A stretch of DNA of 64,000 nucleotides from Streptomyces sp. NBC_00094 (GCF_026343125.1 NZ_JAPEMB010000001.1:3229501-3293500), one strand, 5' to 3'. Positions 26,350 to 35,039 are shown, counted from the stretch's first letter. The notes: generated by a model from the sequence alone, not told the origin. A program made the numbers and translations.

Positions 26350-27348
26350 ATGTCGAGGGCGAGGGTGGCGCGGCGGATCGCGGCGGGCGCGGCGTACGGC
26401 GGCGGGAGCATCGGGCTGCTGGGCGTGGCGGCGGTCGGGCTCCTGCTGACCGAGATGCAGTTGGCGAAGAGGACGGTGGGGAACGGGACGGCGCCCCTGC
26501 CACCGGTGACGGACGGCCTCTACGGCCGGTCCTTCGGTACGGAGGCCCCGCTGCGGCTGGCCCTTCTGGGTGATTCCACGGCGGCGGGCCAGGGGGTGCG
26601 CCGTGCGGGTCAGACGCCGGGCGCGCTGCTCGCCTCGGGGCTCGCGGCGGTGGCGGAGCGGCCGGTGGTCCTGCGGAACGTGGCGCTGTCGGGGGCGCGC
26701 TCGGACGACCTGGAGCGCCAGGTGTCGCTCCTGCTCGCCCAGCCGGTGGGGCCGCCGGACGTGTGCGTGATCATGATCGGGGCGAACGACGTGACGCACC
26801 GGATGTCGCCCACGGAGTCGGTACGGCTCCTGGCGGCGGCGGTGCGCCGACTGCGGACGGCGGGCGCGGAGGTGGTCGTCGGGACCTGCCCGGACCTGGG
26901 CACGATCGAGCCGGTCTACCAGCCGCTGCGCTGGCTGGCCCGGCGGGCCTCGCGGCAGCTGGCGGCGGCGCAGACGATCGTGGCGGTGGAGCAGGGCGGG
27001 CGGACGGTGTCGCTCGGCGACCTGCTCGGCCCGGAGTTCGCGGCGAATCCGCGCGAGATGTTCGGGGTGGACAACTTCCACCCGTCGGCGGAGGGGTACG
27101 CGACGGCGGCGATGGCGGTCCTGCCGACGCTGTGCGTGTCGCTGGGCGTGTGGCCGGAAACGGACCGGCTGGAGCCCTCGGGACGGGAGAACATCCTGCC
27201 GGTGGCGAAGGCGGCGGCCGAGGCGGTGAAGGAGGCGGGCACGGAGGTGACGGGCGCGCGGGCGCCGTGGGCGCTGCTCAAGTACCGGCGGAGACGGCGG
27301 CTGCCGGTCGACGCGGAGACCCCGGCCCCGGAGGACGCCCAGGCGTGA
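26350..27348 (+). CDS. Membrane-anchored SGNH/GDSL hydrolase
   Basis: 332 aa. Hydrophobic segment 11-34 acts as uncleaved anchor or signal. Catalytic Ser76 is in LLGDSTAAG, the block-III GAND is in MIGANDVTH, and the Asp/His pair is in DNFHPSAEGY. Family members are lipases, esterases or acetyl-ester hydrolases. The C-terminal 60 residues are Ala/Glu-rich and end in a basic cluster KYRRRRRL. AAGGAGG precedes the ATG. Divergent from the CBS gene across 103 bp. Confidence 0.85.
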   Translation: MSRARVARRIAAGAAYGGGSIGLLGVAAVGLLLTEMQLAKRTVGNGTAPLPPVTDGLYGRSFGTEAPLRLALLGDSTAAGQGVRRAGQTPGALLASGLAAVAERPVVLRNVALSGARSDDLERQVSLLLAQPVGPPDVCVIMIGANDVTHRMSPTESVRLLAAAVRRLRTAGAEVVVGTCPDLGTIEPVYQPLRWLARRASRQLAAAQTIVAVEQGGRTVSLGDLLGPEFAANPREMFGVDNFHPSAEGYATAAMAVLPTLCVSLGVWPETDRLEPSGRENILPVAKAAAEAVKEAGTEVTGARAPWALLKYRRRRRLPVDAETPAPEDAQA

Positions 27349-27430
27349 CCCACCCCGGTGTGGGCATTCGTTCCGCTGGGCTGAGGGTCCCCCTCTGCGG
27401 GACGATTGCCCACACGGGAGGGGTGCCGAC

Positions 27431-27444
27431 TGAGCGTACGCTTA
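27431..27444. promoter_or_regulatory. Palindrome TGAGCGTACGCTTA upstream of thiolase
   Basis: 10-bp perfect core AGCGTACGCT, about 100 bp before the thiolase ATG, in a 196-bp gap. A possible TetR-type operator; only symmetry and position support it. Confidence 0.35.
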
Positions 27445-27544
27445 GAAAAGAGGTCCGCGTCACACCGTCAGGGCGGTGACCCCTGCGGTACGTACGGGTA
27501 ACTTCCCTTTCAGTCCGCTCACTCCGCACCCTCATGGAGCCGTG

Positions 27545-28765
27545 ATGCCCGAAGCCGTGATCGTCTCGACCGCCCGCTCGCCCATCGGCCGGGCCTTCAA
27601 GGGCTCCCTCAAGGACCTGCGGCCGGACGACCTCACCGCGACCATCATCCAGGCCGCCCTGGCCAAGGTGCCCGAGCTCGACCCCCGGGACATCGACGAC
27701 CTGATGCTGGGCTGTGGTCTGCCCGGCGGCGAGCAGGGCAACAACCTGGGCCGGATCGTCGCCGTGCAGATGGGCATGGACCACCTGCCGGGCTGCACGG
27801 TCACCCGCTACTGCTCCTCCTCGCTCCAGACCTCCCGCATGGCGCTGCACGCCATCAAGGCCGGCGAGGGCGACGTCTTCATCTCGGCCGGTGTCGAGAT
27901 GGTCTCCAGCTTCGCGAAGGGCAACTCGGACTCCTGGCCCGACACGCACAACCCGTTCTTCGCCGAGGCCGAGGCCCGTACCGCCGAGGTCGCCGCCTCC
28001 GAGGGCTCGACGTGGCACGACCCGCGCGAGGACGGCATCGTCCCGGACGCGTACATCGCGATGGGCCAGACCGCCGAGAACCTGGCCCGCTGGAAGGGCA
28101 TCAGCCGCCAGGAGATGGACGAGTTCGGCGTACGCTCGCAGAACCTCGCCGAGCAGGCCATCAAGAACGGCTTCTGGGAGCGCGAGATCACCCCGGTGAC
28201 GCTGCCGGACGGCACCGTCGTCTCCACCGACGACGGCCCGCGCGCCGGCGTCACCCTGGAGGGCGTGCAGGGCCTCAAGCCGGTCTTCCGCCCCGACGGT
28301 CTGGTCACCGCCGCCAACTGCTGCCCGCTGAACGACGGCGCCGCCGCCCTCGTGATCATGTCGGACACGAAGGCCCGCGAGCTCGGCCTGACCCCGCTCG
28401 CCCGCATCGTCTCCACCGGCGTCTCCGGCCTCTCGCCCGAGATCATGGGCCTCGGCCCGGTCGAGGCGTCGAAGCAGGCCCTCAAGCGCGCCGGCCTGAC
28501 CATCGGCGACATCGACCTGGCCGAGATCAACGAGGCCTTCGCCGCCCAGGTCATCCCCTCCTACCAGGACCTCGGCCTGGACCTGGACAAGGTGAACGTC
28601 AACGGTGGCGCCATCGCCGTCGGCCACCCCTTCGGCATGACGGGCGCCCGGATCACCGGCACCCTGATCAACGGCCTCCAGTTCCACGACAAGCAGTTCG
28701 GCCTGGAGACCATGTGCGTCGGCGGCGGCCAGGGCATGGCCATGGTGATCGAGCGGCTGAGCTGA
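27545..28765 (+). CDS. Acetyl-CoA acetyltransferase (thiolase)
   Basis: 406 aa. Catalyses thiolytic cleavage of 3-ketoacyl-CoA or condensation of two acetyl-CoA. Nucleophilic Cys90 is in [10 protein letters not shown]. The His of [10 protein letters not shown] and the second Cys of [10 protein letters not shown] complete the thiolase site. NEAFAAQ contributes the conserved Asn-Glu-Ala-Phe motif. Length is standard. ATG 27545 matches the usual thiolase start. No fatty-acid oxidation gene is adjacent, so degradative versus biosynthetic role is open. Confidence 0.93.
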   Translation: MPEAVIVSTARSPIGRAFKGSLKDLRPDDLTATIIQAALAKVPELDPRDIDDLMLGCGLPGGEQGNNLGRIVAVQMGMDHLPGCTVTRYCSSSLQTSRMALHAIKAGEGDVFISAGVEMVSSFAKGNSDSWPDTHNPFFAEAEARTAEVAASEGSTWHDPREDGIVPDAYIAMGQTAENLARWKGISRQEMDEFGVRSQNLAEQAIKNGFWEREITPVTLPDGTVVSTDDGPRAGVTLEGVQGLKPVFRPDGLVTAANCCPLNDGAAALVIMSDTKARELGLTPLARIVSTGVSGLSPEIMGLGPVEASKQALKRAGLTIGDIDLAEINEAFAAQVIPSYQDLGLDLDKVNVNGGAIAVGHPFGMTGARITGTLINGLQFHDKQFGLETMCVGGGQGMAMVIERLS

Positions 28766-28924
28766 GCCGTAGCGGAGGGTAGGGGTCGCCTGAGGAACGA
28801 AGGCGGCACCTGCCCGCAGCGGTGGCGAGGCTCAGCGCGACCAAAAGAGCGAGCGGCTGAGCTGATGCGGCGCCTGTCCTGACAGGCCCTGGCTAACCCC
28901 ACCGCGTCCGAGCCGTGACCGAAT

Positions 28925-28957
28925 CTCCCCCAGGATGTGACCTACGTCCCGGGGGAG
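28925..28957 (+). terminator. Terminator after thiolase
   Basis: 14-bp stem (28925-28938 with 28944-28957) with one mismatch and one G-U, 5-nt loop, then TTCGTTTTCG. It lies in a 342-bp gap that also repeats the thiolase tail at 28850-28865. Confidence 0.75.
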
Positions 28958-29107
28958 TTCGTTTTCGCAGGTCAGGGCCGCCTTGGGACTAAACACCCGG
29001 CCGAAATACCTGTCCAATTCGTGACGTAATGCACTGACAGCGAGCACCACCCCAGGACAAGCTGATGTAGGAAGTCGGGGGATCGACTCGGAATCGGGAG
29101 TACGTCA

Positions 29108-29953
29108 GTGAGCGCCATGTCTCTTGCCCTGCTGCTGACCACGGCCGCTGCCACGGCCGTGGGCGCTGCTGCCCTGCACGCCGTCCACGGTCTTCGCAAG
29201 GAGGTCACGTCCCTCCGCGGCGAGCTGGCGGCCGCCCGCGGCGTCACGGTCCCCGCGGCCCGCGCCACTCCGGCCGCGGAGATACGAGCCGCGGTCGCCG
29301 AGGCGCTGGCCGAGGAGCGCGAGCGCGAGCTCGCGGAGGCCCGTGCCTTCTGGGCCGCGCAGGAGGCCCGTGACGCGGCCGACGCCCCGTCCCTGCTCGG
29401 CGGGCTCGGCTCCCCGGTCGAGGACGGCACGTTCTTCGTCCCGCGCCAGGCCGACTTCGCCGGCCTGGAGGCGATGGCCCTGGAGGCCATGGAGGCGGAG
29501 GCGGCCGCGCTCGACGGCGTCGCCGACCTCGGTGACCTGGCCGACGCGCTGGACGAGTACCCGGAGGACTCGGCGGAGCTGGCCGCGGCCCGTCGCCGCC
29601 ACCCCTCGCACCCGGACTTCGTGCCGGTGCAGACCCCGGTCGTCACCGACCACGAGCGGACGGTGGCCCGCCTGGAGGAGCTCGCGGACACCCGTACGGC
29701 ACTGACCGACGTGCGCCCCGGCCCGCTCGGCACCCTGGACGTGTACGTCTTCGCGGACGGTACGACGCTCTGCATGACCCCCGGTCACCGCGAGACCGCG
29801 GAGCGCCTCGCGGAGGCCCTGCGCTCCGGCCGCACCCCGGTGCTGCTCGGCGGCTCGGGCGTCTCGGGCGCCTTCGCGCTCACCTTCTCGTACGGCGACA
29901 CGGACGAGGAGAACGTCTACATCCTGGCGGACCGCGTCATCGCCTCGCTGTAA
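29108..29953 (+). CDS. Hypothetical protein with N-terminal membrane segment and coiled coil
   Basis: 281 aa from GTG 29108 with GGGAG upstream. Residues 4-24 are hydrophobic. Residues 28-95 are Ala/Glu/Arg-rich heptads, probably coiled coil. A second acidic Ala/Leu helix covers 115-165. The C-terminal ~100 residues form an alpha/beta unit with DVYVFADGTTLCMTP and TPVLLGGSGVSGAFALTFS. No family is recognised. The membrane-anchor-plus-coil layout suggests a structural or scaffold role, which is inference. Confidence 0.75.
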   Translation: MSAMSLALLLTTAAATAVGAAALHAVHGLRKEVTSLRGELAAARGVTVPAARATPAAEIRAAVAEALAEERERELAEARAFWAAQEARDAADAPSLLGGLGSPVEDGTFFVPRQADFAGLEAMALEAMEAEAAALDGVADLGDLADALDEYPEDSAELAAARRRHPSHPDFVPVQTPVVTDHERTVARLEELADTRTALTDVRPGPLGTLDVYVFADGTTLCMTPGHRETAERLAEALRSGRTPVLLGGSGVSGAFALTFSYGDTDEENVYILADRVIASL

Positions 29954-30030
29954 CCCACACCGCACAGCGGGGGCGTGCGACCCCCACAGCAAGGCGGCGT
30001 AGGCCACTGGAGCGCCACAGCCCAGAGGCC

Positions 30031-30360
30031 TCAGAGCCCCGAGCGCTCCGCCGCCTCCCGTACCAGTCTCACGGCCTCGCCCAGTTCCCCCTCGCGGGAA
30101 TCGGCCGGGGCCGTTCGCAGAATCTCCGCCAGGTCGTTCCCGGCGACGACGAGCTGGTCGGCGACGGTGAAGACGCCCGCGTCCGGGATGGTCAGCGGCT
30201 CCCGCTCCGGGTTCTCGGCGCGCTGGGCGCGCACCGCGAGCTCCCGGGCGAGCGCGAGCCCCTCGGTCGCGGCCCCGCGCTGGAGGCGGCTCTGCGGGGC
30301 GGCCCGCAGCCGGTCGGCGAACCGCTCGACGGCGGCGGTCAGGTCACTCGTATCAAGCAC
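30031..30360 (-). CDS. Small helical hypothetical protein
   Basis: 109 aa from GTG 30358-30360. Composition and spacing predict four to five helices, with no Cys and no signal. Two acidic/basic amphipathic stretches flank FTVADQLVVAGNDLAEIL. Function unknown. It sits between the convergent coiled-coil gene and the hydrolase gene on the same strand, 63 bp downstream of the latter. Confidence 0.7.
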   Translation of the reverse strand: MLDTSDLTAAVERFADRLRAAPQSRLQRGAATEGLALARELAVRAQRAENPEREPLTIPDAGVFTVADQLVVAGNDLAEILRTAPADSREGELGEAVRLVREAAERSGL

Positions 30361-30423
30361 CCCGCGACCCTACGCGCCGCCCGGCGGCCCTGACCAACGA
30401 GCCGTCCCGCCCCGGCCCCCGCC

Positions 30424-31296
30424 TCACGTCGCGTTCCGCCCGAGGAAGTCGCGGACGAGCGCGGCGATCTCCTCGCCGTGCGTCTCCAGGGCGAAGTGGC
30501 CCGCGTCCAGGAGGTGGATCTCGGCGTCCGGCAGGTCCCGCGCGAAGGCCTCCGCGCCCGCGGGCCCGAAGATCTCGTCACCGCGGCCCCAGGCCGCGAG
30601 GAGCGGCGGCCGGTGGGTCCGGAAGTACTCCTGGAAGGCCGGGTAGCCGTCCAGGTTGAACTGGTAGTCCCAGAAGAGCTGGAGCTGGATCTCCTTGTTG
30701 CCGGGCCGGTCCAGGCCCGCCTGGTCCAGGGTCCAGGCCTCCGGGCCGATCCGGTCGAGCCGGTCCGCCGGCACGCCGTGGGTGTACTGCCAGCGGGTGG
30801 CCTCGGCGGTCAGCAGCTCGCGTACCCCGGCCTCGTGGGTCTCGCGGTCCTTGGCATGGGCGAAGAGCACGTCCCAGAAGGGCGTGAAGCCCTCCAGGTA
30901 GGCGTTGCCGCTCTGGCTGACGATCGCGGTGACCCGCTCGGGGTGGCGGGAGGCGATCCGCAGTCCGATGGGCGCCCCGTAGTCCTGGATGTAGAGCGCG
31001 AACCGCTCGACGCCGAGCTCGTCGAGCAGCCCCAGGGTGACCTCGGTGAGCTTCTCGAAGCCGTAGGGGAAGTCCTCGACGGCCGGCGCGGCCGAGGCGC
31101 CGAAGCCGATGTGGTCGGGGGCGACGAGGTGGTACGAGTCGGCCAGCTCGGCCATGAGCCCGCGGTACATGTGCGAGCTGGACGGGAAGCCGTGCAGCAG
31201 GACGAGGGTGGGGTTCGCCGGGTCACCGGCCTCCCGGTAGAAGACGTCGAGTCCGTCGACGGTGACGGTGCGGGCGCGCAGGGCGAAGGCGGACAT
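30424..31296 (-). CDS. Alpha/beta hydrolase, haloalkane dehalogenase/epoxide hydrolase-like
   Basis: 290 aa. The oxyanion motif HGFPSSSHMY (H35) and nucleophile elbow YIQDYGAPIG with Asp105 identify the Asp-nucleophile subclass. The base His is in DAGHFALE near residue 266. Dehalogenases and epoxide hydrolases share this layout; halide-stabilising Trp/Asn cannot be assigned. Divergent from a TetR gene, with two operator-like palindromes between them, so expression is likely derepressed by a small hydrophobic inducer. Confidence 0.85.
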   Translation of the reverse strand: MSAFALRARTVTVDGLDVFYREAGDPANPTLVLLHGFPSSSHMYRGLMAELADSYHLVAPDHIGFGASAAPAVEDFPYGFEKLTEVTLGLLDELGVERFALYIQDYGAPIGLRIASRHPERVTAIVSQSGNAYLEGFTPFWDVLFAHAKDRETHEAGVRELLTAEATRWQYTHGVPADRLDRIGPEAWTLDQAGLDRPGNKEIQLQLFWDYQFNLDGYPAFQEYFRTHRPPLLAAWGRGDEIFGPAGAEAFARDLPDAEIHLLDAGHFALETHGEEIAALVRDFLGRNAT

Positions 31297-31331
31297 GGGA
31301 ACTCCCCGTTTCCGGTGTCAGGTTTCCGACC

Positions 31332-31351
31332 GGGAGAACGATCGTTCCCCC
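31332..31351. promoter_or_regulatory. Candidate TetR operator 1
   Basis: Perfect core GAACGATCGTTC (31336-31347) with G/C-complementary flanks, between the divergent hydrolase and tetR genes. Confidence 0.6.
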
Positions 31352-31368
31352 GATGCCTTGTAGACTAC

Positions 31369-31384
31369 GAGAACGATGGTTCTC
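31369..31384. promoter_or_regulatory. Candidate TetR operator 2
   Basis: GAGAAC-GATG-GTTCTC, perfect 6-bp arms. It shares GAACGAT with the first site, 33 bp centre to centre. It overlaps an alternative ATG (31376) of the regulator gene, which argues that translation starts downstream at 31406. Confidence 0.6.
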
Positions 31385-31405
31385 TACGCAAGGGGTGATC
31401 GGTCG

Positions 31406-31963
31406 ATGGACGCGGAAACCGCCGAACTGAAGCTGCTCGACACCGCCGAACGGCTCTTCGACGAGCGCGGGGTGCAGGCGGTCGGCATGGACGCGATCCG
31501 CACCGCTTCCGGGGTCTCGCTCAAGCGGCTCTACCAGGTCTTCCCCTCCAAGGACCTCCTCGTCGAGGCGGTCCTGCGGCGCCGCGACAGCGCCGTACGG
31601 GAGGCCCTGGCGGCCCACGGCGCACGGGTCGCCGACGGGCCGTACGAGCGGGCGCTCGCGGTCTTCGACTGGCTCGCCGGCTGGTTCGCCGAGCCCGCGT
31701 TCCGGGGGTGCGCGTTCATCAACGCCTTCGGCGAGCTCGGCGGGGTCTCCCCGAACGTCGCCGCCCTCGCCCGCGACCACAAGGAGGCCCTGCGGGCGTA
31801 CTTCGCCGAGCAGACGGACGCCCTGGACGCACCTGCCCTCCTCGCCGACCAGCTCGCCCTCCTCGCCAACGGGGCCATGGCCGTCGCGGGCATCACCGGC
31901 TCCCCCGAGCCCGCCGCGCAGGCGAAGGCCGCGGCCCGCGTCCTGATCGACGCGGCACGGTAG
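31406..31963 (+). CDS. TetR-family regulator
   Basis: 185 aa from ATG 31406, with AAGGGGTGA upstream. The N-terminal HTH reads LLDTAERLFDERGVQAVGMD and SLKRLYQVFPSKDLLVEAVL. The ligand domain includes FRGCAFINAFGELG, seen in YxaF/AcrR-like TetR proteins. Probably represses itself and the divergent hydrolase through the two palindromes at 31332-31384. An in-frame ATG at 31376 lies inside operator 2 and is less likely. Confidence 0.88.
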   Translation: MDAETAELKLLDTAERLFDERGVQAVGMDAIRTASGVSLKRLYQVFPSKDLLVEAVLRRRDSAVREALAAHGARVADGPYERALAVFDWLAGWFAEPAFRGCAFINAFGELGGVSPNVAALARDHKEALRAYFAEQTDALDAPALLADQLALLANGAMAVAGITGSPEPAAQAKAAARVLIDAAR

Positions 31964-31982
31964 CGGGGTCCGGGAACGCGGA

Positions 31983-32017
31983 AAGGGCCCGCCCGGCACG
32001 AAGCCGGACGGGCCCTT
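31983..32017. terminator. Bidirectional terminator between tetR and BI-1 gene
   Basis: 15-bp stem (31983-31997 with 32003-32017), one G-U, 5-nt loop, A-tract on the left and TT(CCC) on the right. Confidence 0.85.
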
Positions 32018-32035
32018 CCCCCGAGCTCGGAGGCG

Positions 32036-32938
32036 TCAGTCGTCGCCCTGCAGGATCGACAGCAGACGCAGCATCTCCAGGTAGATCCACACCAGGGTCA
32101 TGGTGAGACCGAAGGCGGCCAGCCAGGCCTCCTCGCGCGGCGCGCCGTAGTTCACGCCGTCCTCGACCTGCTTGAAGTCGAGGGCGAGGAAGCAGGCGCC
32201 CAGGATGACGCCGATGACGCCGAAGAGGATGCCGAGGCCACCGCTGCGGAAGCCCAGGCCGTCACCGCCGGCGAAGACGGCGAACAGCATGTTGACCACC
32301 ATGAGCAGCATGAAGCCCATGGCCGCGGCCATCACGAAGCCGTAGAAGCGTCGGTTGACGCGGATCCAGCCCATCTTGTAGGCGATCAGGACACCGGCGA
32401 AGACCGCCATCGTGCCCAGGACCGCCTGGATGACCACGCCGTCGGCGATGTACGTCGAGACGGCGGCCGAGATCACGCCGAGGAAGACGCCCTCGAAGGC
32501 CGCGTAGCCCAGGATCAGCGCGGGAGACGGCTTGCGCTTGAAGGACTGCACCATCGCCAGGACGAACGCGACCAGCGCGGCGCCGATGGCGATGCCGTAG
32601 GACTTGCCCAGGTTGGCCGAGTCGACCGGCAGCAGGAACCAGGACAGGACGGCGGTGAGCACGACCGTGCCGAGCGTCATGGCCGTACGGCTCACGACGT
32701 CGTCGATCGTCATCACGTTGCCGCGGACCTGCTGCGGGGCGCCGAGCTGCGCGTCCTGCGGGGCGTACGGGTTGGTGGCGTACGGATTCGTCGCACCCTC
32801 GGCGGCATACGGGTTGCCGGTGGCGTACGGGTTGGTTCCGACGGCGGGGCCCCCGGCCTGCGGCTGCTGCGCGTTCACCGCGTAGCCGTTGTCGCGGCTG
32901 AACCCCCGTCGCGAGAAGACCGGGTTGCTGCTCCTCAT
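32036..32938 (-). CDS. Bax inhibitor-1/YccA family membrane protein
   Basis: 300 aa. A 70-residue cytosolic N-terminus contains NPYA repeats (TNPYATGNPYAAEG and similar). Seven hydrophobic helices follow with MTIDDVVSRTAMTLG leading in. The last helices and the Asp-containing tail DFKQVEDGV match the UPF0005/BI-1-like family. Some members are pH-sensitive Ca2+ leak channels; the role here is unknown. GGAG precedes ATG 32936-32938 at 5-6 bases. Confidence 0.85.
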   Translation of the reverse strand: MRSSNPVFSRRGFSRDNGYAVNAQQPQAGGPAVGTNPYATGNPYAAEGATNPYATNPYAPQDAQLGAPQQVRGNVMTIDDVVSRTAMTLGTVVLTAVLSWFLLPVDSANLGKSYGIAIGAALVAFVLAMVQSFKRKPSPALILGYAAFEGVFLGVISAAVSTYIADGVVIQAVLGTMAVFAGVLIAYKMGWIRVNRRFYGFVMAAAMGFMLLMVVNMLFAVFAGGDGLGFRSGGLGILFGVIGVILGACFLALDFKQVEDGVNYGAPREEAWLAAFGLTMTLVWIYLEMLRLLSILQGDD

Positions 32939-33120
32939 CTCACTCCTCCATGGCAGACCGCACGGCGCGGCCTTGCGTCAAGGGTAATGCGTAGGCAAAA
33001 GAAACTCCCTAGTGCTCGGGGAGGATCTTTTCCCGGAAGATTTCGATCTTCCCCCACGCCACGGCCCACCGCTCCGCGACGCTCGCCCTGTCGGAACCAC
33101 CCCCCTCCACAGGAGAGCTG

Positions 33121-33744
33121 ATGACCACTGCACCGACCACCGAATGGCACCTGCGCGACGGCAAGGCCCGGGTCTTCCTGGCGCCGGGCCGCCGGGGCAT
33201 CCAGAGGCCGGTGATCCTCGTCGGGGACGCCGGCACGGACCTCGACACGCTGACCACGAGCCTGGAGGACGGCTCGTACGCACTTCTCGCGGAGCTGCAC
33301 GCGAGCGGCCGCGACCTGGTCCTCGTCGGCCTCACCGCCGACGGCGCCCTGGGCGGTCAGGGCGAGACCGTCCAGGAGGTCATCATGCGCACGATCGGGG
33401 AGCGCGTGGGCAGCGTCCCGCTGGCCGTCGGCGGCACCGGCCGCGGCGCCCTGGTCACCCGCTACGCGCTCGCCAGGTCGGAGAACCAGGCAGTGGACCT
33501 CCAGACCTCGGTCCACTTCTCCCACAACGGCACCGCTCCCGCCGGCGAGGCGGAGGTCGACCTGCTGGACCGGATGGGCAACTGGCCGATGCGGCCCCTC
33601 AAGCTCGGCCTGATCGGCGGCGGCGCCACGAGCGAGATCGACGTCGAGGCGTTCGACGACTCGAAGAGCGACTCGACCGACCCCGGCTCCGCCCTGCTCT
33701 CCAAGGAGCTCGGCACCTGGCTGCTGGAGCGTCTGCCGAGCTGA
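33121..33744 (+). CDS. Hypothetical protein with alpha/beta-hydrolase-like fold
   Basis: 207 aa, ATG after AGGAGAG. VILVGDAGTDLDTL resembles the oxyanion loop, and PLAVGGTGRGALVTRYALA resembles a nucleophile elbow, but GGTGRG has no Ser, Cys or Asp at the expected spot. It may therefore be a non-catalytic relative or a different Rossmann-like fold. No signal peptide. Stands alone between the divergent BI-1 gene and the convergent tRNA gene. Confidence 0.6.
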   Translation: MTTAPTTEWHLRDGKARVFLAPGRRGIQRPVILVGDAGTDLDTLTTSLEDGSYALLAELHASGRDLVLVGLTADGALGGQGETVQEVIMRTIGERVGSVPLAVGGTGRGALVTRYALARSENQAVDLQTSVHFSHNGTAPAGEAEVDLLDRMGNWPMRPLKLGLIGGGATSEIDVEAFDDSKSDSTDPGSALLSKELGTWLLERLPS

Positions 33745-33791
33745 CCGGGTAGGGACTGCGCCGGGCCCCAGGCACTCGCCTGCGGCCCGGT

Positions 33792-33878
33792 TGGTGCCCG
33801 GAACCGGACTTGAACCGGTACGGCCCGAAGGCCAGCGAGGTTTAAGCTCGCCGTGTCTGCGTATTCCACCATCCGGGC
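33792..33878 (-). tRNA. bldA: tRNA-Leu, anticodon UAA (bldA)
   Basis: 87 nt including encoded CCA (33792-33794). Acceptor GCCCGGA/TCCGGGC pairs 33872-33878 with 33796-33802. The anticodon stem GCGAG/CTCGC encloses loop CTTAAAC, with anticodon TAA at 33842-33844. A long class II variable arm (GGCC-TTC-GGGCC type) and T-arm ACCGG-TTCAAGT-CCGGT are present. tRNA-Leu(UAA) reads the rare UUA codon and in Streptomyces is BldA, needed for aerial growth and many antibiotics. It has the expected neighbours of a single-copy tRNA gene. Confidence 0.95.
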
Positions 33879-33906
33879 GTGGCGCGATGCCCCGCGTTGG
33901 CACAGG

Positions 33907-33912
33907 AGCCTA
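33907..33912 (-). promoter_or_regulatory. Candidate -10 of bldA
   Basis: TAGGCT on the minus strand, about 29 bp upstream of the mature tRNA 5' end. The same hexamer lies upstream of eno and upstream of the PP2C gene. No clear -35 is seen. Confidence 0.4.
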
Positions 33913-34268
33913 TCGGGGGCCCCTCGGACGCACTTCCCCCGTTCAGCGGAGCAGCGGCCCGATGTTGTCTTATTTTATTGACGCCTGAGGGTGCGTCAGT
34001 GCAGGTGGGGGCCTTTTCCCCGAACTGTGACGGGGGTCGCAGGCGCAAAGCCACGGGCGAGGGAATGACGGAAAGTCGTCGCACGTCTGTCACCTCGGCC
34101 GAGAGGCGACTCTCAGGGTCGCCGTCATACCTCAGGAGGACGGCCGGGGGCTCCGGTCCGACTCGAGGCTGCCCCCGGAACGGGCACGTGGACGGACGCT
34201 TCGGGCCGGAACGCTCGACACGATGGAGGGGTTCCCGCAGCAGCCCCGCAGTGACAGGAGTCCTCCTC
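33913..34268. other. Intergenic region between bldA and ABC exporter genes
   Basis: 356 bp. It holds an unusually AT-rich island at 33963-33981 (TTGTCTTATTTTATTGAC), then GC-rich sequence. A reading frame is open through it in frame with the ATPase gene, including ATG 34065, but codon use and the good ribosome site at 34256 argue against coding. The AT-rich island may hold a promoter. Nothing else is recognised. Confidence 0.4.
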
Positions 34269-35039
34269 GTGACCACCACCCCCACCGTGTCCCGTGCCAC
34301 CGCGGTGGCCGCCCGCGCCATGGATCTGTCGAAGGTCTACGGCCACGGCGAGACCCAGGTGGTCGCGCTCGACCACGTCACCGTCGACTTCCGGCAGGGC
34401 GAGTTCACCGCGATCATGGGCCCCTCCGGCTCCGGCAAGTCGACGCTGATGCACTGCGTCGCCGGCCTGGACTCCTTCTCCTCCGGCTCGGTACGGATCG
34501 GCGAGACGGAGCTCTCCACCCTCAAGGACAAGCAGCTCACCCAGCTGCGCCGGGACAAGATCGGCTTCATCTTCCAGGCCTTCAACCTGCTGCCGACGCT
34601 GACGGCCCTGGAGAACATCACGCTGCCGATGGACATCGCGGGCCGCAAGCCCGACAAGCAGTGGGTCCAGCAGGTCATCGACATGCTCGGTCTCTCCGCC
34701 CGGCTCAGCCACCGGCCCACCGAGCTCTCCGGCGGCCAGCAGCAGCGCGTGGCCGTGGCCCGCGCCCTGGCCTCCCGCCCCGAGATCATCTTCGGCGACG
34801 AGCCGACCGGAAACCTGGACTCGCGCTCCGGCGCCGAGGTCCTGGGCTTCCTGCGCAACTCGGTCCGCGAGCTGGGCCAGACCGTCGTCATGGTCACCCA
34901 CGACCCGGTGGCCGCCTCCTACGCGGACCGCGTGATCTTCCTCGCCGACGGCCGGATCGTCGACGAGATGCCGAACCCGACGGCCGACGGGGTGCTCGAC
35001 CGCATGAAGGCCTTCGACGCCAAGGGCCGTACGAGCTGA
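34269..35039 (+). CDS. ABC transporter ATP-binding protein (MacB/LolD type)
   Basis: 256 aa from GTG 34269 with AGGAG eight bases upstream. Walker A GPSGSGKST, Q-loop FIFQAFNLLP, signature LSGGQQQR, Walker B IIFGDEPTGNLDS and H-loop VTHDP are all intact. GDEPTGNLDSR is characteristic of the MacB/FtsE/LolD branch that powers FtsX-type permeases. That permease follows 59 bp downstream, giving a two-gene exporter. Substrate unknown: lipoprotein, peptide or drug efflux are known family roles. Confidence 0.93.
   Translation: MTTTPTVSRATAVAARAMDLSKVYGHGETQVVALDHVTVDFRQGEFTAIMGPSGSGKSTLMHCVAGLDSFSSGSVRIGETELSTLKDKQLTQLRRDKIGFIFQAFNLLPTLTALENITLPMDIAGRKPDKQWVQQVIDMLGLSARLSHRPTELSGGQQQRVAVARALASRPEIIFGDEPTGNLDSRSGAEVLGFLRNSVRELGQTVVMVTHDPVAASYADRVIFLADGRIVDEMPNPTADGVLDRMKAFDAKGRTS

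Noticed and set aside
31376..31405. ATG 31376 as TetR start
   Set aside because: It lies inside an operator-like palindrome and has no ribosome site; ATG 31406 does.
34065..34268. Longer start (ATG 34065) for the ABC ATPase
   Set aside because: Would add 68 basic residues unlike the family; the GTG at 34269 has a well-spaced AGGAG.
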